Shown here: positions 1 through 7,153 of the stretch, piece by piece | Position numbering within the stretch: position 1 is the first letter of the stretch | Layout: each line of letters starts with the position of its first letter | Assembly (NCBI GenBank): GCA_001768325.1 | Contig: MENQ01000023.1 | Coordinates: forward strand, 124,001 to 188,000 | Source: Bacteroidetes bacterium GWC2_46_850 | GTDB lineage: Bacteria; Bacteroidota; Bacteroidia; Bacteroidales; Dysgonomonadaceae | Reading direction: 5' to 3' | Length of the DNA: 64,000 nt | The notes under the pieces: generated by a model | What the model saw: only the letters and a program-made list of their open reading frames with translations | What the model was told of the DNA's origin: nothing | The model's database searches: none | Made by a program: the position numbers and the translations under genes

Positions 1-3000
1 GGATCATCTCCACCGGTGAAACCTCCAATGTAATAACCTTCCTTGGCGGCATCTCGCTGCTGTTTGGCCACTGCAATCTGACTTCCACCGAACGCTACCG
101 CAGCTGCTGCTGCAATAGGGGCCAGTGCGAGACCAACAATAGGGATTTTGAGGGCATTGGCATAGGCATCTATGGCAGCCATGGCAGTAGAAGCAATAAC
201 ACTCGCTATAGTTAGTACAAATTGTTTGTCAGCATTTTTTGCCCGAATTCTGGCAATCTCTTCTTCTTTCTTCTCTTCAAGTTTGGTCGTATCTTTGCCG
301 GCTTTCCTGGCAGCCTTTATTTGTTTGTCATACTTCAGGGCAGTTCTATTTTCTTCAGCTGAAATGAGATTATCCATTGTTCCACTCAAATCACTGAAAA
401 TTGAGTTTACAGATGATGCAATTTCATAATACCCCTCCAGTCGCTTGTCAATTTCTTCCCGGAGATACTTATCATCTAATGCGGCTTTTACCCTCAAAGC
501 CTCTTCATGAGTTAGAATTCCAAGCCTTTCATATTCATCTATGACTGCCAGTTCAGAATCCTTCTGTGTTGTAAGTTCATTAATGCCGTATTTTTCAAAT
601 ATCTGTTTACGTTTATCAGCATTTTCTTCAGTAAGTTTTATAGATTCATCTTGTTCTTTTTTCAAATTGGCTAATACCTGATTGCGGTAATTTACATCCA
701 AATCAAGCAGATCATTATTCAACGTTTCAATCTGTTTTTTTATATCGGCTTGAACTTCTGGATCAGTTACTGATGACAGGGTATCTTGAAGGAGTAACTT
801 CTTTTTTTCAAGGAAATCACGTTGTTGATCTAACAATTCCTGATTATACTGCTCTTCCGTTTTTCTGTCATCGTCAATATAATCCCGTTTTATTTTTGCC
901 AACTCTTGGAAGTTTTGAATTTCAATTTCTTGAATTTCATCATTTAACTTCTTGCGTTCCTCTTGTGCTATTGTGGAAGTTCCACCTCCCGGTTTCTTTT
1001 TATCATCCGGTACCCAGAAGTCAGGTCCTGGATCTTCGGGGACAGTCCCACCATTTTCACTACCGGTAAAACCACCCGCTTTGTCAGACATGCTCTCATA
1101 TATACTAAGCCTCTGGTCAATTCCCTCATTTCTGTTCCTAAGCATTGACTGACGGGTTTTCCAGGCATTTTGACTCAATAAATTGCTGCGGAAAAATCCT
1201 TTACTTTTATCAGTATCAATCCTCATGTCCAGCTCCGCAATTTCGGCTTCATTTTTGAATTTGTCGGAGTAAAGCTTTGTAATATTTTCAGCAATTGCCT
1301 TCTGTTTGGCGTTGGCCTCTAAAGCTTTCGTGTAATCATTTACCGCGTTTTTGGCCGCATTTGTGTTGATAGTCTCCAAAGAAAGAAACCCCAGATGTTT
1401 CGGAGAAATTGCATTCAGTTTCTCAATCGCTTTCAAACGGGTTTCTTTCGATAAATTTTCATTACGGGCCGTCCTTAACAAAAGGTCCAGTTCGGTACGT
1501 TCGCGTGCTGTGCTTTCTGAAACCTGTTTATCTATACTTGCTTTAGCCTTGCCTTCTTCATTTAATCGATTAAAACCTGAAACGAGTTTGTAAACTCCAA
1601 TGGTAACAGCGGCAATTGCAGTTCCCAATAAAACGTAAGGATTTAGCAGCATTGTTTTATTAAACACCTGCATGGCAATTCGAGCCCTAGTAATATTACC
1701 TGTAAATAAAGCCTGAGCTGCAGCAGCGGCCAGATTGGCTGCTCTATTCGCGGCCAAGAAGAAGGTACTTAATTTTAATTGTGTATTTTTCAATAAAAGA
1801 GCAATTCTTGCTTTGTTTACTGCTAATGTATAATTACCAATAACAATGGCAAGTATAAGGATCAATCCTTTATTTTCTCTCAACCATTTGGGTAGTTCAA
1901 TCATCGATCTGATGAGGTAAGTTGTTCCTTTGGTTGATTTTAATAATACTGGGTTCAGTCTTTCACCCAACTCGAGGGCGGTTTCTTTAAAACCTTTTCT
2001 TGCTTTCTCTAATTCTGCAGCTAGATTGCTGTTCTTGATGTTATATTCATTTACAACTGAAGTACCTTCTTCAAATGATTTATTACTCAGATCAACCAAT
2101 TCACGGAATCTCGCGGTATTATTGGCAGCCGCTCCAATGGCTTTATTGGCACCGTCAGCATTGACTCCCAAATACTCCAATGTTTTGGCAGTCTGTGTCG
2201 CATCCATACCACGCATACCTTCTGCAAACTGCAGGAAGAACTCTAACGGATCGGTGTTGATCAGGTTCTCTACTTCATTAACCGGCAATCTCATTACTTT
2301 GGCAAACTTTTCCGTTTCGGTTGCCGCTTGCTTCAGAAAAATATTATATGCTCGGCTGGAGATCTCAGCTTCAATGCCGCTTTCTTCAAATGCGGCACCC
2401 AGGGCCAACGTCTCTGAAATGCTGGGCTTCAAAGAATCGGGTAGTGATCCCACGCGTAATGCAAAATTGGCGATATTCGGCTCACTGGCTGCACCTTTTG
2501 CTCCCAATTCATTGATGGCAGATCCGATGGAAAGATATGCCTTTTCAACCTCCATGTCTTTTGTTTCCTGAAACAGGGATTTCAACTTTCCGAGCTGTGT
2601 GGAAATCTCTTCCACGCCACCGGAGAATGAATCGCCCAACGCCACATTGGCAATGTCCATGGACCGGGTGAATTCAATAATATTCTCTTTGGCAATTCCG
2701 ATGCGTCCACCCGCTTCTGCAATTTTATTCAGTTCTTCGCGACTAGTACGGGTGTCAATTTTTTTAAACTCATCATTCATCGCAACCACTTCACTCCGGG
2801 TCATTCCGGTGGTTTTCATCACATCGGAATACACATCATCCATTTTGGCCACATCTTCCGCCAGTTTCCTGAATGCGAGTGACGCTCCGGTGATGGATCC
2901 TACAATTGCGCCCACTACGGCCAGATTACGATTAAACCAGCTGCTTATACTTGCAAAACCATCCTTGGCCCTTTGCGTGAGTGATCTGTATTCTTTAGAG

Positions 3001-3212
3001 AGATCCGCAGTCTTCTGCCGATGCTCGCTCAGAATTGAATTTAAATAGGCAATTTTTTTACCGGTACGGATATAATCTTCTGCACCAATTGTCATTTTAG
3101 ATTGATCTTTGATCAATGCACGGATCTCGGTACGGATGGCAGTTACATTTCGGGGGACTTCTTTTCCATCGATCCATATTTTAATACCCCTATTTACAAT
3201 TTTATCGGCCAT
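1..3212 (-). CDS. Phage tail tape measure protein (partial, C-terminus off the window)
   Basis: About 1,070 residues are visible from the ATG at 3212, and the frame is still open at base 1. The first 100 residues contain a basic helical stretch followed by a hydrophobic segment (VVGAIVGSITGASLAF). A region typical of TP901-type tape measure proteins follows (TRTSREELNKIAEAGGRIGI; AATQTAKTLEYLGVNADG-like). Central hydrophobic helices come next, then a long charged coiled coil rich in K, E and Q, and another hydrophobic block near the left edge followed by GYYIGGFTGGDD. Tape measure proteins set tail length and may form a channel at the host membrane. The size and lack of a sheath gene suggest a long non-contractile tail. 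The gene starts 2 bp after the end of its upstream neighbour, so the two are co-transcribed. Confidence 0.9.
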   Translation of the reverse strand, partial: MADKIVNRGIKIWIDGKEVPRNVTAIRTEIRALIKDQSKMTIGAEDYIRTGKKIAYLNSILSEHRQKTADLSKEYRSLTQRAKDGFASISSWFNRNLAVVGAIVGSITGASLAFRKLAEDVAKMDDVYSDVMKTTGMTRSEVVAMNDEFKKIDTRTSREELNKIAEAGGRIGIAKENIIEFTRSMDIANVALGDSFSGGVEEISTQLGKLKSLFQETKDMEVEKAYLSIGSAINELGAKGAASEPNIANFALRVGSLPDSLKPSISETLALGAAFEESGIEAEISSRAYNIFLKQAATETEKFAKVMRLPVNEVENLINTDPLEFFLQFAEGMRGMDATQTAKTLEYLGVNADGANKAIGAAANNTARFRELVDLSNKSFEEGTSVVNEYNIKNSNLAAELEKARKGFKETALELGERLNPVLLKSTKGTTYLIRSMIELPKWLRENKGLILILAIVIGNYTLAVNKARIALLLKNTQLKLSTFFLAANRAANLAAAAAQALFTGNITRARIAMQVFNKTMLLNPYVLLGTAIAAVTIGVYKLVSGFNRLNEEGKAKASIDKQVSESTARERTELDLLLRTARNENLSKETRLKAIEKLNAISPKHLGFLSLETINTNAAKNAVNDYTKALEANAKQKAIAENITKLYSDKFKNEAEIAELDMRIDTDKSKGFFRSNLLSQNAWKTRQSMLRNRNEGIDQRLSIYESMSDKAGGFTGSENGGTVPEDPGPDFWVPDDKKKPGGGTSTIAQEERKKLNDEIQEIEIQNFQELAKIKRDYIDDDRKTEEQYNQELLDQQRDFLEKKKLLLQDTLSSVTDPEVQADIKKQIETLNNDLLDLDVNYRNQVLANLKKEQDESIKLTEENADKRKQIFEKYGINELTTQKDSELAVIDEYERLGILTHEEALRVKAALDDKYLREEIDKRLEGYYEIASSVNSIFSDLSGTMDNLISAEENRTALKYDKQIKAARKAGKDTTKLEEKKEEEIARIRAKNADKQFVLTIASVIASTAMAAIDAYANALKIPIVGLALAPIAAAAAVAFGGSQIAVAKQQRDAAKEGYYIGGFTGGDD

Positions 3213-3214
3213 AG

Positions 3215-3700
3215 CTATCTTTCGATTAGGAACCTGTTTGTTTTATCGAGGACGGCGTGCATTGCTTTATCACCATAATATTCCTGGGCAATATTTGCCA
3301 GCTGGTTGATGCCTTGCCTTATTTCAATATCGAACCAGTCAACCGGCTTTCTCCCTTCACCTCCAACAGGCAAGAGATGAACCCGTCTGTTTTTACGTTT
3401 ACTCCTTTTTGCCGAAGCTGTCAGGCTTCCACGGACAATGGTATTGCCCTGGCGGATCCATCCACGACCCACTCCATAATGCACGAAAACACCATGTCGC
3501 GGAATAAGGAATTTTACATTTGATGCTTCTCCATCACGATTTAAGTTTACAAATGATCGAGTGCCGATAAGTTTATCTTCATCCCTGGCTGATTTAAACC
3601 CGACTGGAGCACGTCTGATCATCCTGTTTCGGGTTGATACTGCCCAATGCTCGATATCAGTGTTAAACTTTTCCGTGTTGACCAACCTTTTATTATCCAT
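3215..3700 (-). CDS. Phage virion protein, probable tail assembly or completion protein
   Basis: A basic protein of 161 residues directly upstream of the tape measure gene. It contains FVHYGVGRGW and VDWFDIEIRQGINQLANI. The short aromatic-glycine motif followed by a basic stretch is the pattern I associate with small HK97-gp10-like or tail-completion proteins of Bacteroidales phages, but no catalytic motif is visible. It is the first gene after a terminator-promoter unit (3721-3787) and shares a transcript with the tape measure gene. Function is inferred from position and could equally be a minor tail component. Confidence 0.6.
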   Translation of the reverse strand: MDNKRLVNTEKFNTDIEHWAVSTRNRMIRRAPVGFKSARDEDKLIGTRSFVNLNRDGEASNVKFLIPRHGVFVHYGVGRGWIRQGNTIVRGSLTASAKRSKRKNRRVHLLPVGGEGRKPVDWFDIEIRQGINQLANIAQEYYGDKAMHAVLDKTNRFLIER

Positions 3701-3720
3701 ACATCCATAATTTTATAGTA

Positions 3721-3755
3721 CAAAATTATGGTTGCTCATGGCCATTGAAAAGGAC
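3721..3755 (-). promoter_or_regulatory. Phage lytic promoter P1 (GTCC element, 27 nt, TAATTTTG)
   Basis: On the minus strand GTCCTTTTC begins at 3755 and the -7 box TAATTTTG occupies 3728-3721. The distance from the G of GTCC to the first T of the box is exactly 27 nt, as at six other intergenic sites in this prophage. It would drive the 3215-3700 gene and the tape measure gene. The intervening TGAGCAACCATA is shared with the promoter at 9674-9708. Confidence 0.7.
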
Positions 3756-3787
3756 AAAAAAAACGGCTTCAGGAGTTGAAGCCGTTT
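3756..3787 (-). terminator. Intrinsic terminator after the lysis block
   Basis: Perfect 10-bp stem AAACGGCTTC/GAAGCCGTTT (3761-3770 with 3778-3787), followed on the minus strand by eight T. It ends the transcript of the 3805-4173 gene. Its T-tract runs directly into the GTCC element of promoter P1. Confidence 0.85.
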
Positions 3788-3804
3788 CAGATCTGTTGAA
3801 GATC

Positions 3805-4173
3805 CTATATTGAATTTCGTATTGTATTCGGGAGTAATCTTGAAGGCAACCTATCATTATCAGGCTTAGGATCATTTAGTGGAATATAACATTGTCCATA
3901 ATGGTCAATTGTCGCCATGGTATGTATCTCTGCCGGCATTCTTAATACTGTATATTCTGCAAATGATATCGATATCGGTACCGCTCGAATCAGTACATCC
4001 GTCTCCAGATATACAATCACAAAATTGTGAGCCGTAGCCGATATATCTGATTTTTGGAATACATCCTCCATATATGAGGATTTTTCATCACTGCCGGGAC
4101 CTGTGTCAACGGCATAAGCTCCAACGGAGAACGTGAAGAGCAGAACTACAAAAAAGATAAATTTCTTCATCAC
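3805..4173 (-). CDS. Small secreted protein of unknown function
   Basis: 122 residues with a clear N-terminal signal peptide: MMKK, a hydrophobic core FIFFVVLLFTFSVGA and a probable cleavage after AYA. The mature part is short, has no cysteine cluster that I recognise, and carries no catalytic motif. A second in-frame ATG at codon 2 (4170) is an equally good start. It has its own GTCC-type promoter (4210-4244) and its own terminator (3756-3787), so it is a one-gene unit between the spanin-like gene and the tail genes. It could be a superinfection or lysis accessory protein acting in the periplasm, but that is only inference from export and position. Confidence 0.6.
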   Translation of the reverse strand: MMKKFIFFVVLLFTFSVGAYAVDTGPGSDEKSSYMEDVFQKSDISATAHNFVIVYLETDVLIRAVPISISFAEYTVLRMPAEIHTMATIDHYGQCYIPLNDPKPDNDRLPSRLLPNTIRNSI

Positions 4174-4209
4174 TTAAATAATTTAATGGGTTTATAAATA
4201 AAAACGATT

Positions 4210-4244
4210 CAAAATTACAAAGCTAAAATAGCCTGAAAAAGGAC
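4210..4244 (-). promoter_or_regulatory. Phage lytic promoter P2 (GTCC element, 27 nt, TAATTTTG)
   Basis: GTCCTTTTTC starts at 4244 on the minus strand and TAATTTTG lies at 4217-4210, again 27 nt from G to T. The element overlaps the last codons of the spanin-like gene (which ends at 4223), unlike the other members of the family, which are intergenic. It serves the secreted protein gene at 3805-4173. Confidence 0.6.
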
Positions 4245-4798
4245 AAAATATTTTGCAATTTCTTCCGAAAAAAAATAATCAGAGTTATAAACGCTCCCAA
4301 TACCATACCCCAAATGAATATTTTAAAATTAAACCCGGTCATGGGTATTATTTTTTTCTTCAGTTCTCTGTTCTCGTAGGCCAGCTTCTCAACTCGCAGC
4401 GCTAGGTTTGTTTTGACTGTTGTAAGGCTATCCATTTCCTTTACATGCTCTTGCTTCAACGACTCCATCTCCTTTATCGTCCGGTCTAGTTGGCTCTTCG
4501 TGGTGGTGATGATCTCCTGTAAGATCGGGTATTTGCCTGTCTCTGGTATCACCTGGGCCGTTGTATCGTAGATGATAGTGTGTGACGAAGATTCACTCTC
4601 TAACCGGCTTACCTCATCTCTTGATCGCTCTAAATCGCTTTTGAGCGTCTCTACTTCGATTATCTTTTTCTGTAATTCACTTTTAAGTGAAGTGATGGCT
4701 GTACTGTCAACTTTCGTAACGGTACGCTCAGTGAGGATCTGTTTCGGCTTACACCCGATCAGAAGAAGGAGAAATAGTATGGGTAGATATTTTTTCAT
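4223..4798 (-). CDS. Candidate unimolecular spanin (lipoprotein with coiled coil and C-terminal membrane helix)
   Basis: 191 residues. The N-terminus is a lipoprotein signal with lipobox LLIGC and lipidation cysteine 16. Residues about 35-72 and 95-150 are rich in heptad-like E, K, L and S and should form coiled coils. Residues about 158-177 (FKIFIWGMVLGAFITLIIFF) are a strong transmembrane segment with a basic tail. An outer-membrane lipid anchor at one end and an inner-membrane helix at the other is the defining layout of u-spanins such as T1 gp11, which fuse the two membranes in the last step of lysis. The neighbours are a muramidase and a membrane protein. The family is usually somewhat shorter, and I cannot test homology here. 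Start ATG overlaps the upstream stop as TAATG. Confidence 0.6.
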   Translation of the reverse strand: MKKYLPILFLLLLIGCKPKQILTERTVTKVDSTAITSLKSELQKKIIEVETLKSDLERSRDEVSRLESESSSHTIIYDTTAQVIPETGKYPILQEIITTTKSQLDRTIKEMESLKQEHVKEMDSLTTVKTNLALRVEKLAYENRELKKKIIPMTGFNFKIFIWGMVLGAFITLIIFFRKKLQNILSFFRLF

Positions 4799-5073
4799 TA
4801 GTCAGTCCAATTTGGGTGTAATGTTTCAAAATCGGGTATTTCAACTGTCTGTCCTTTTAATTTATGCGTGCAATCAGACAAAAATTGAATTTTCCCTTCG
4901 CGGATAAATGAATGACAAACATGATCAGGCCATCTAACCAATAAGGAAGGCGATATCGTTGGCATATCTACATTTTCATTGAATGACCATCTGGAGTCTA
5001 TAACGTGAATAGCGTTACATCCGGGACAATGGAAAACAAGATCATTGGATTTTGTCTTATGAAATTTTGCCAT
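4798..5073 (-). CDS. DUF6527-like small phage protein
   Basis: 91 residues from the ATG at 5073; a longer in-frame reading from 5193 would overlap the muramidase gene heavily and is rejected. It contains a CPGC pair near residue 15, a WSFN motif and a C-terminal segment with FIREGKIQFLSDCTHKL, which I recognise as typical of DUF6527 proteins often found in phage lysis or structural blocks. The two cysteine-rich points and the histidines suggest metal binding. Molecular function is unknown. It sits 4 bp after the muramidase stop and overlaps the spanin-like start by one base. Confidence 0.65.
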   Translation of the reverse strand: MAKFHKTKSNDLVFHCPGCNAIHVIDSRWSFNENVDMPTISPSLLVRWPDHVCHSFIREGKIQFLSDCTHKLKGQTVEIPDFETLHPNWTD

Positions 5074-5077
5074 GATG

Positions 5078-5653
5078 CTAAATCCCCTGCTTTTTATACT
5101 TTTCGTATGATTTTTGCATGGAGATGTCGTAAGGTTCCCGGCCCCACTTCTTCGCCATTTCCTTATATCTGGCACCGTTGTAGCGCATGGCAACCGTATG
5201 CCAGTCCTCGAGACTCAATGCATTGAAAAGAATATGATCCGTCCGGATAAATTCAGCCATCTGAAATATTTGTCTGTCTTCACCACATTTTGCATCATCC
5301 CACATGGATCCAACGGAATCATATCCCAACCTTTTCCAATGCAAACCGAGTACCTGACCAATGCCTATACTGGTGGCCATCATTGCGCTGTCTGGAGAAA
5401 TAGAAAAAGCATTGTTAAACGCAACCCATTCTGCGGCCTGTCTCTCAACACCGTTCAGGCTCCATCTTCCGGATGGAGCATATGGCTCAAACTTTCGAAA
5501 CCAAACCGGCTCAAACTGGATAATGATTTTCCCAGTCGTTTCATCAAAGCCTTTTCCTCCACTTTCAACCTCGATGAATGCGGCTAAAGCTTCTGTTTCT
5601 ACGCCAATCCGGCATGCTTCAAATTTGATGGACAATCGTTGTTCTTTTGTCAT
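5078..5653 (-). CDS. Phage endolysin, N-acetylmuramidase
   Basis: 191 residues matching the phage N-acetylmuramidase family (DUF3380-type): an N-terminal AAFIEVESGGKGF with the candidate catalytic glutamate at 28 or 30, then IIIQFEPVWF, then ATSIGIGQVLGLHW and a C-terminal MRYNGARYKE region. The enzyme would hydrolyse the MurNAc-GlcNAc bond of peptidoglycan at the end of infection. No signal peptide is visible, so export needs a holin, and the membrane protein encoded at 6017-6616 is the best candidate. The gene overlaps its upstream neighbour by 4 bp (ATGA). Confidence 0.88.
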   Translation of the reverse strand: MTKEQRLSIKFEACRIGVETEALAAFIEVESGGKGFDETTGKIIIQFEPVWFRKFEPYAPSGRWSLNGVERQAAEWVAFNNAFSISPDSAMMATSIGIGQVLGLHWKRLGYDSVGSMWDDAKCGEDRQIFQMAEFIRTDHILFNALSLEDWHTVAMRYNGARYKEMAKKWGREPYDISMQKSYEKYKKQGI

Positions 5654-6015
5654 GGCTTGTTTACGATTTTTGCGGCGATCACATTGCCATTTTCTTCATC
5701 TACGATCTGAATCACCTCTATCATATTCTCAATTGCTGGATCCACTTCGTTACCGGTCACATCGATAATATTCCCGGGTGAGTCAGCTTGTCGTGGTGAC
5801 TTTTTTTTCAATTCATTCTTCCTTGACAGATACAAATCTTCAGCTGTGAATGCACTCACGTGCCATGTAAGAATGCTTCTCACCGGAGAGCTTACAGCTG
5901 TGGAGGAACGGCTGGTAGATGCGGCCTCCATACCTGATGCCGGTAATCTGCTTGTTTTTAGCATCCCACACCCAAGCAACATTGAAATACCCACTAAAAA
6001 TAATATCCGCTTCAT
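5650..6015 (-). CDS. Small lipoprotein in the lysis block, function unknown
   Basis: 121 residues with a lipoprotein signal (MKRILFLVGISMLLGC, cysteine 16). The mature part has a low-complexity Ser/Thr/Ala linker at about residues 25-47 and a more acidic C-terminal half (VTGNEVDPAIENMIEVIQIV). No enzyme motif is seen. It overlaps the muramidase start by 4 bp. In this position it could be an outer-membrane spanin partner or an anti-superinfection lipoprotein; the sequence does not decide. Confidence 0.6.
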   Translation of the reverse strand: MKRILFLVGISMLLGCGMLKTSRLPASGMEAASTSRSSTAVSSPVRSILTWHVSAFTAEDLYLSRKNELKKKSPRQADSPGNIIDVTGNEVDPAIENMIEVIQIVDEENGNVIAAKIVNKP

Positions 6016-6016
6016 A

Positions 6017-6616
6017 TTACTTTTCTTTTATTAAGTTTTTTACTTTTTCTACAATGCTGTCAACCAGCATCTTCCTTATGTAATTACCATAATTCTCTAT
6101 AAGATCATTGTCGTTGATCCCCATCAATGTGCTACCACCTACAAGCCTTGTGATCACTTTTGTAATCGTGAATACAGAAGCAAGTATAGCCGCCCATGGA
6201 ACATCAAATATGTCGTTCAATACCATCAGCGTGTCAAAGATCGCCGAGAGAACCCATATTATCGCATAAAAGAAAATCCTGTCCGGTACCCGATAATATT
6301 GTAGATCCAGCTTTTTTATATTCTCCCTGTCTTCCTCGGTCAAACTGTCCTCTACGACTGGTTCTTTCTCTTTCAGCCTCTTATATGCTCGGTTCCAGCG
6401 CACGTTAACTAACGTGATCAGGATAGTGAATATCAATGCAAGAGGTATATACGTAAGCGTAAGAGTGATGTGCTCCTTGGCCGATTTTTCATCTATCATC
6501 TCTCCGAATGCCTGACTGTATAATGCTTTCAGATCCTTCTTGTTGATCTGATAGTATATTGTATCTGTCGTTATTACCCTCTCAGCCTGAACCACATATG
6601 TACTATCCTGTTCCAT
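6017..6616 (-). CDS. Phage membrane protein, holin candidate
   Basis: 199 residues. Hydrophobic segments lie at about residues 52-70 (LTLTYIPLALIFTILITLV), 112-135 (IFFYAIIWVLSAIFDTLMVL) and 140-160 (VPWAAILASVFTITKVITRL). A charged loop (KRLKEKEPVVEDSLTEEDRE) lies between the first two, and a charged amphipathic tail closes the protein. Three membrane segments next to a signal-less muramidase is the usual holin context, but the length is above the usual 70-150 residues. It is followed after one base by the lipoprotein gene. Confidence 0.5.
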   Translation of the reverse strand: MEQDSTYVVQAERVITTDTIYYQINKKDLKALYSQAFGEMIDEKSAKEHITLTLTYIPLALIFTILITLVNVRWNRAYKRLKEKEPVVEDSLTEEDRENIKKLDLQYYRVPDRIFFYAIIWVLSAIFDTLMVLNDIFDVPWAAILASVFTITKVITRLVGGSTLMGINDNDLIENYGNYIRKMLVDSIVEKVKNLIKEK

Positions 6617-6798
6617 TACGCTATATCATATTTAATCCCGTCATCACTCAAAATATGTTCTATCTCTTCAATGTAAACTACATCGTATATATTCCATTTT
6701 ATACCTGTCCACCTACCAACCATTTCCTGCAGATTCTCGTTGTTATTATATAGCTTATTAAACCTGTCAAGATATCCAAACCTTATGTATAAAGTCAT
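6616..6798 (-). CDS. Small phage protein of unknown function
   Basis: 60 residues, acidic, with aromatic residues throughout (RFGYLDRFNKLYNN; IEEIEHILSDDGIKYDIA). There is no membrane segment or known motif. It overlaps the upstream gene by 4 bp and the downstream gene by one base, which supports it as a translated member of the operon rather than a chance frame. Confidence 0.55.
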   Translation of the reverse strand: MTLYIRFGYLDRFNKLYNNNENLQEMVGRWTGIKWNIYDVVYIEEIEHILSDDGIKYDIA

Positions 6799-7136
6799 TC
6801 CAGGTATTTTAAAAAGGCATACGGTTTCCTTTTATCCAGATATTCATGGTTGTTCTGGTAAGCGTATGCTTCCCTCTCAAAGCTGATTTTCCTGTATGCA
6901 ATATTGCTATTCCTGAATCTGATCAGATGGACAATGAATTCAATACCGTACCATAAGTAAAAGAAAATGTACAATGCCTCTTTAATCTGCCCGGTATGAA
7001 TCTTTTCGTGATTGACCATAATATCGTCAATTCTCGCATTTTTCCTCACGAAAAGGATCCCGAACAAATTTATTGCCCGGAACCCTTTAAATGGGATGAT
7101 GTTGTTTCTGATTATTTTCATATCAAAATGTTTCAA
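6795..7136 (-). CDS. Small protein with an HExxH zinc-protease-like motif
   Basis: 113 residues. The key segment is MVNHEKIHTGQ with H43, E44 and H47, the zinc-ligand and catalytic pattern of gluzincin-type metalloproteases. A possible third ligand is in FEREAYAY (E87 or E89), about 40 residues later. The spacing and small size recall minimal M48/M56-like or putative cell-wall metallopeptidases. A hydrophobic stretch (ALYIFFYLWYGIEFIVHLI) between the motifs suggests membrane association. It lies between the tail fibre and lysis genes. Protease activity is inferred from the motif alone. Confidence 0.6.
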   Translation of the reverse strand: MKHFDMKIIRNNIIPFKGFRAINLFGILFVRKNARIDDIMVNHEKIHTGQIKEALYIFFYLWYGIEFIVHLIRFRNSNIAYRKISFEREAYAYQNNHEYLDKRKPYAFLKYLE

Positions 7137-7153
7137 ATCGTCGCCTAATTGAA

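Noticed and set aside
4840-4870. GTCCTTTT inside the DUF6527-like gene as a promoter
   Set aside because: It lies on the plus strand within a coding region and has no -7 box at the expected distance.
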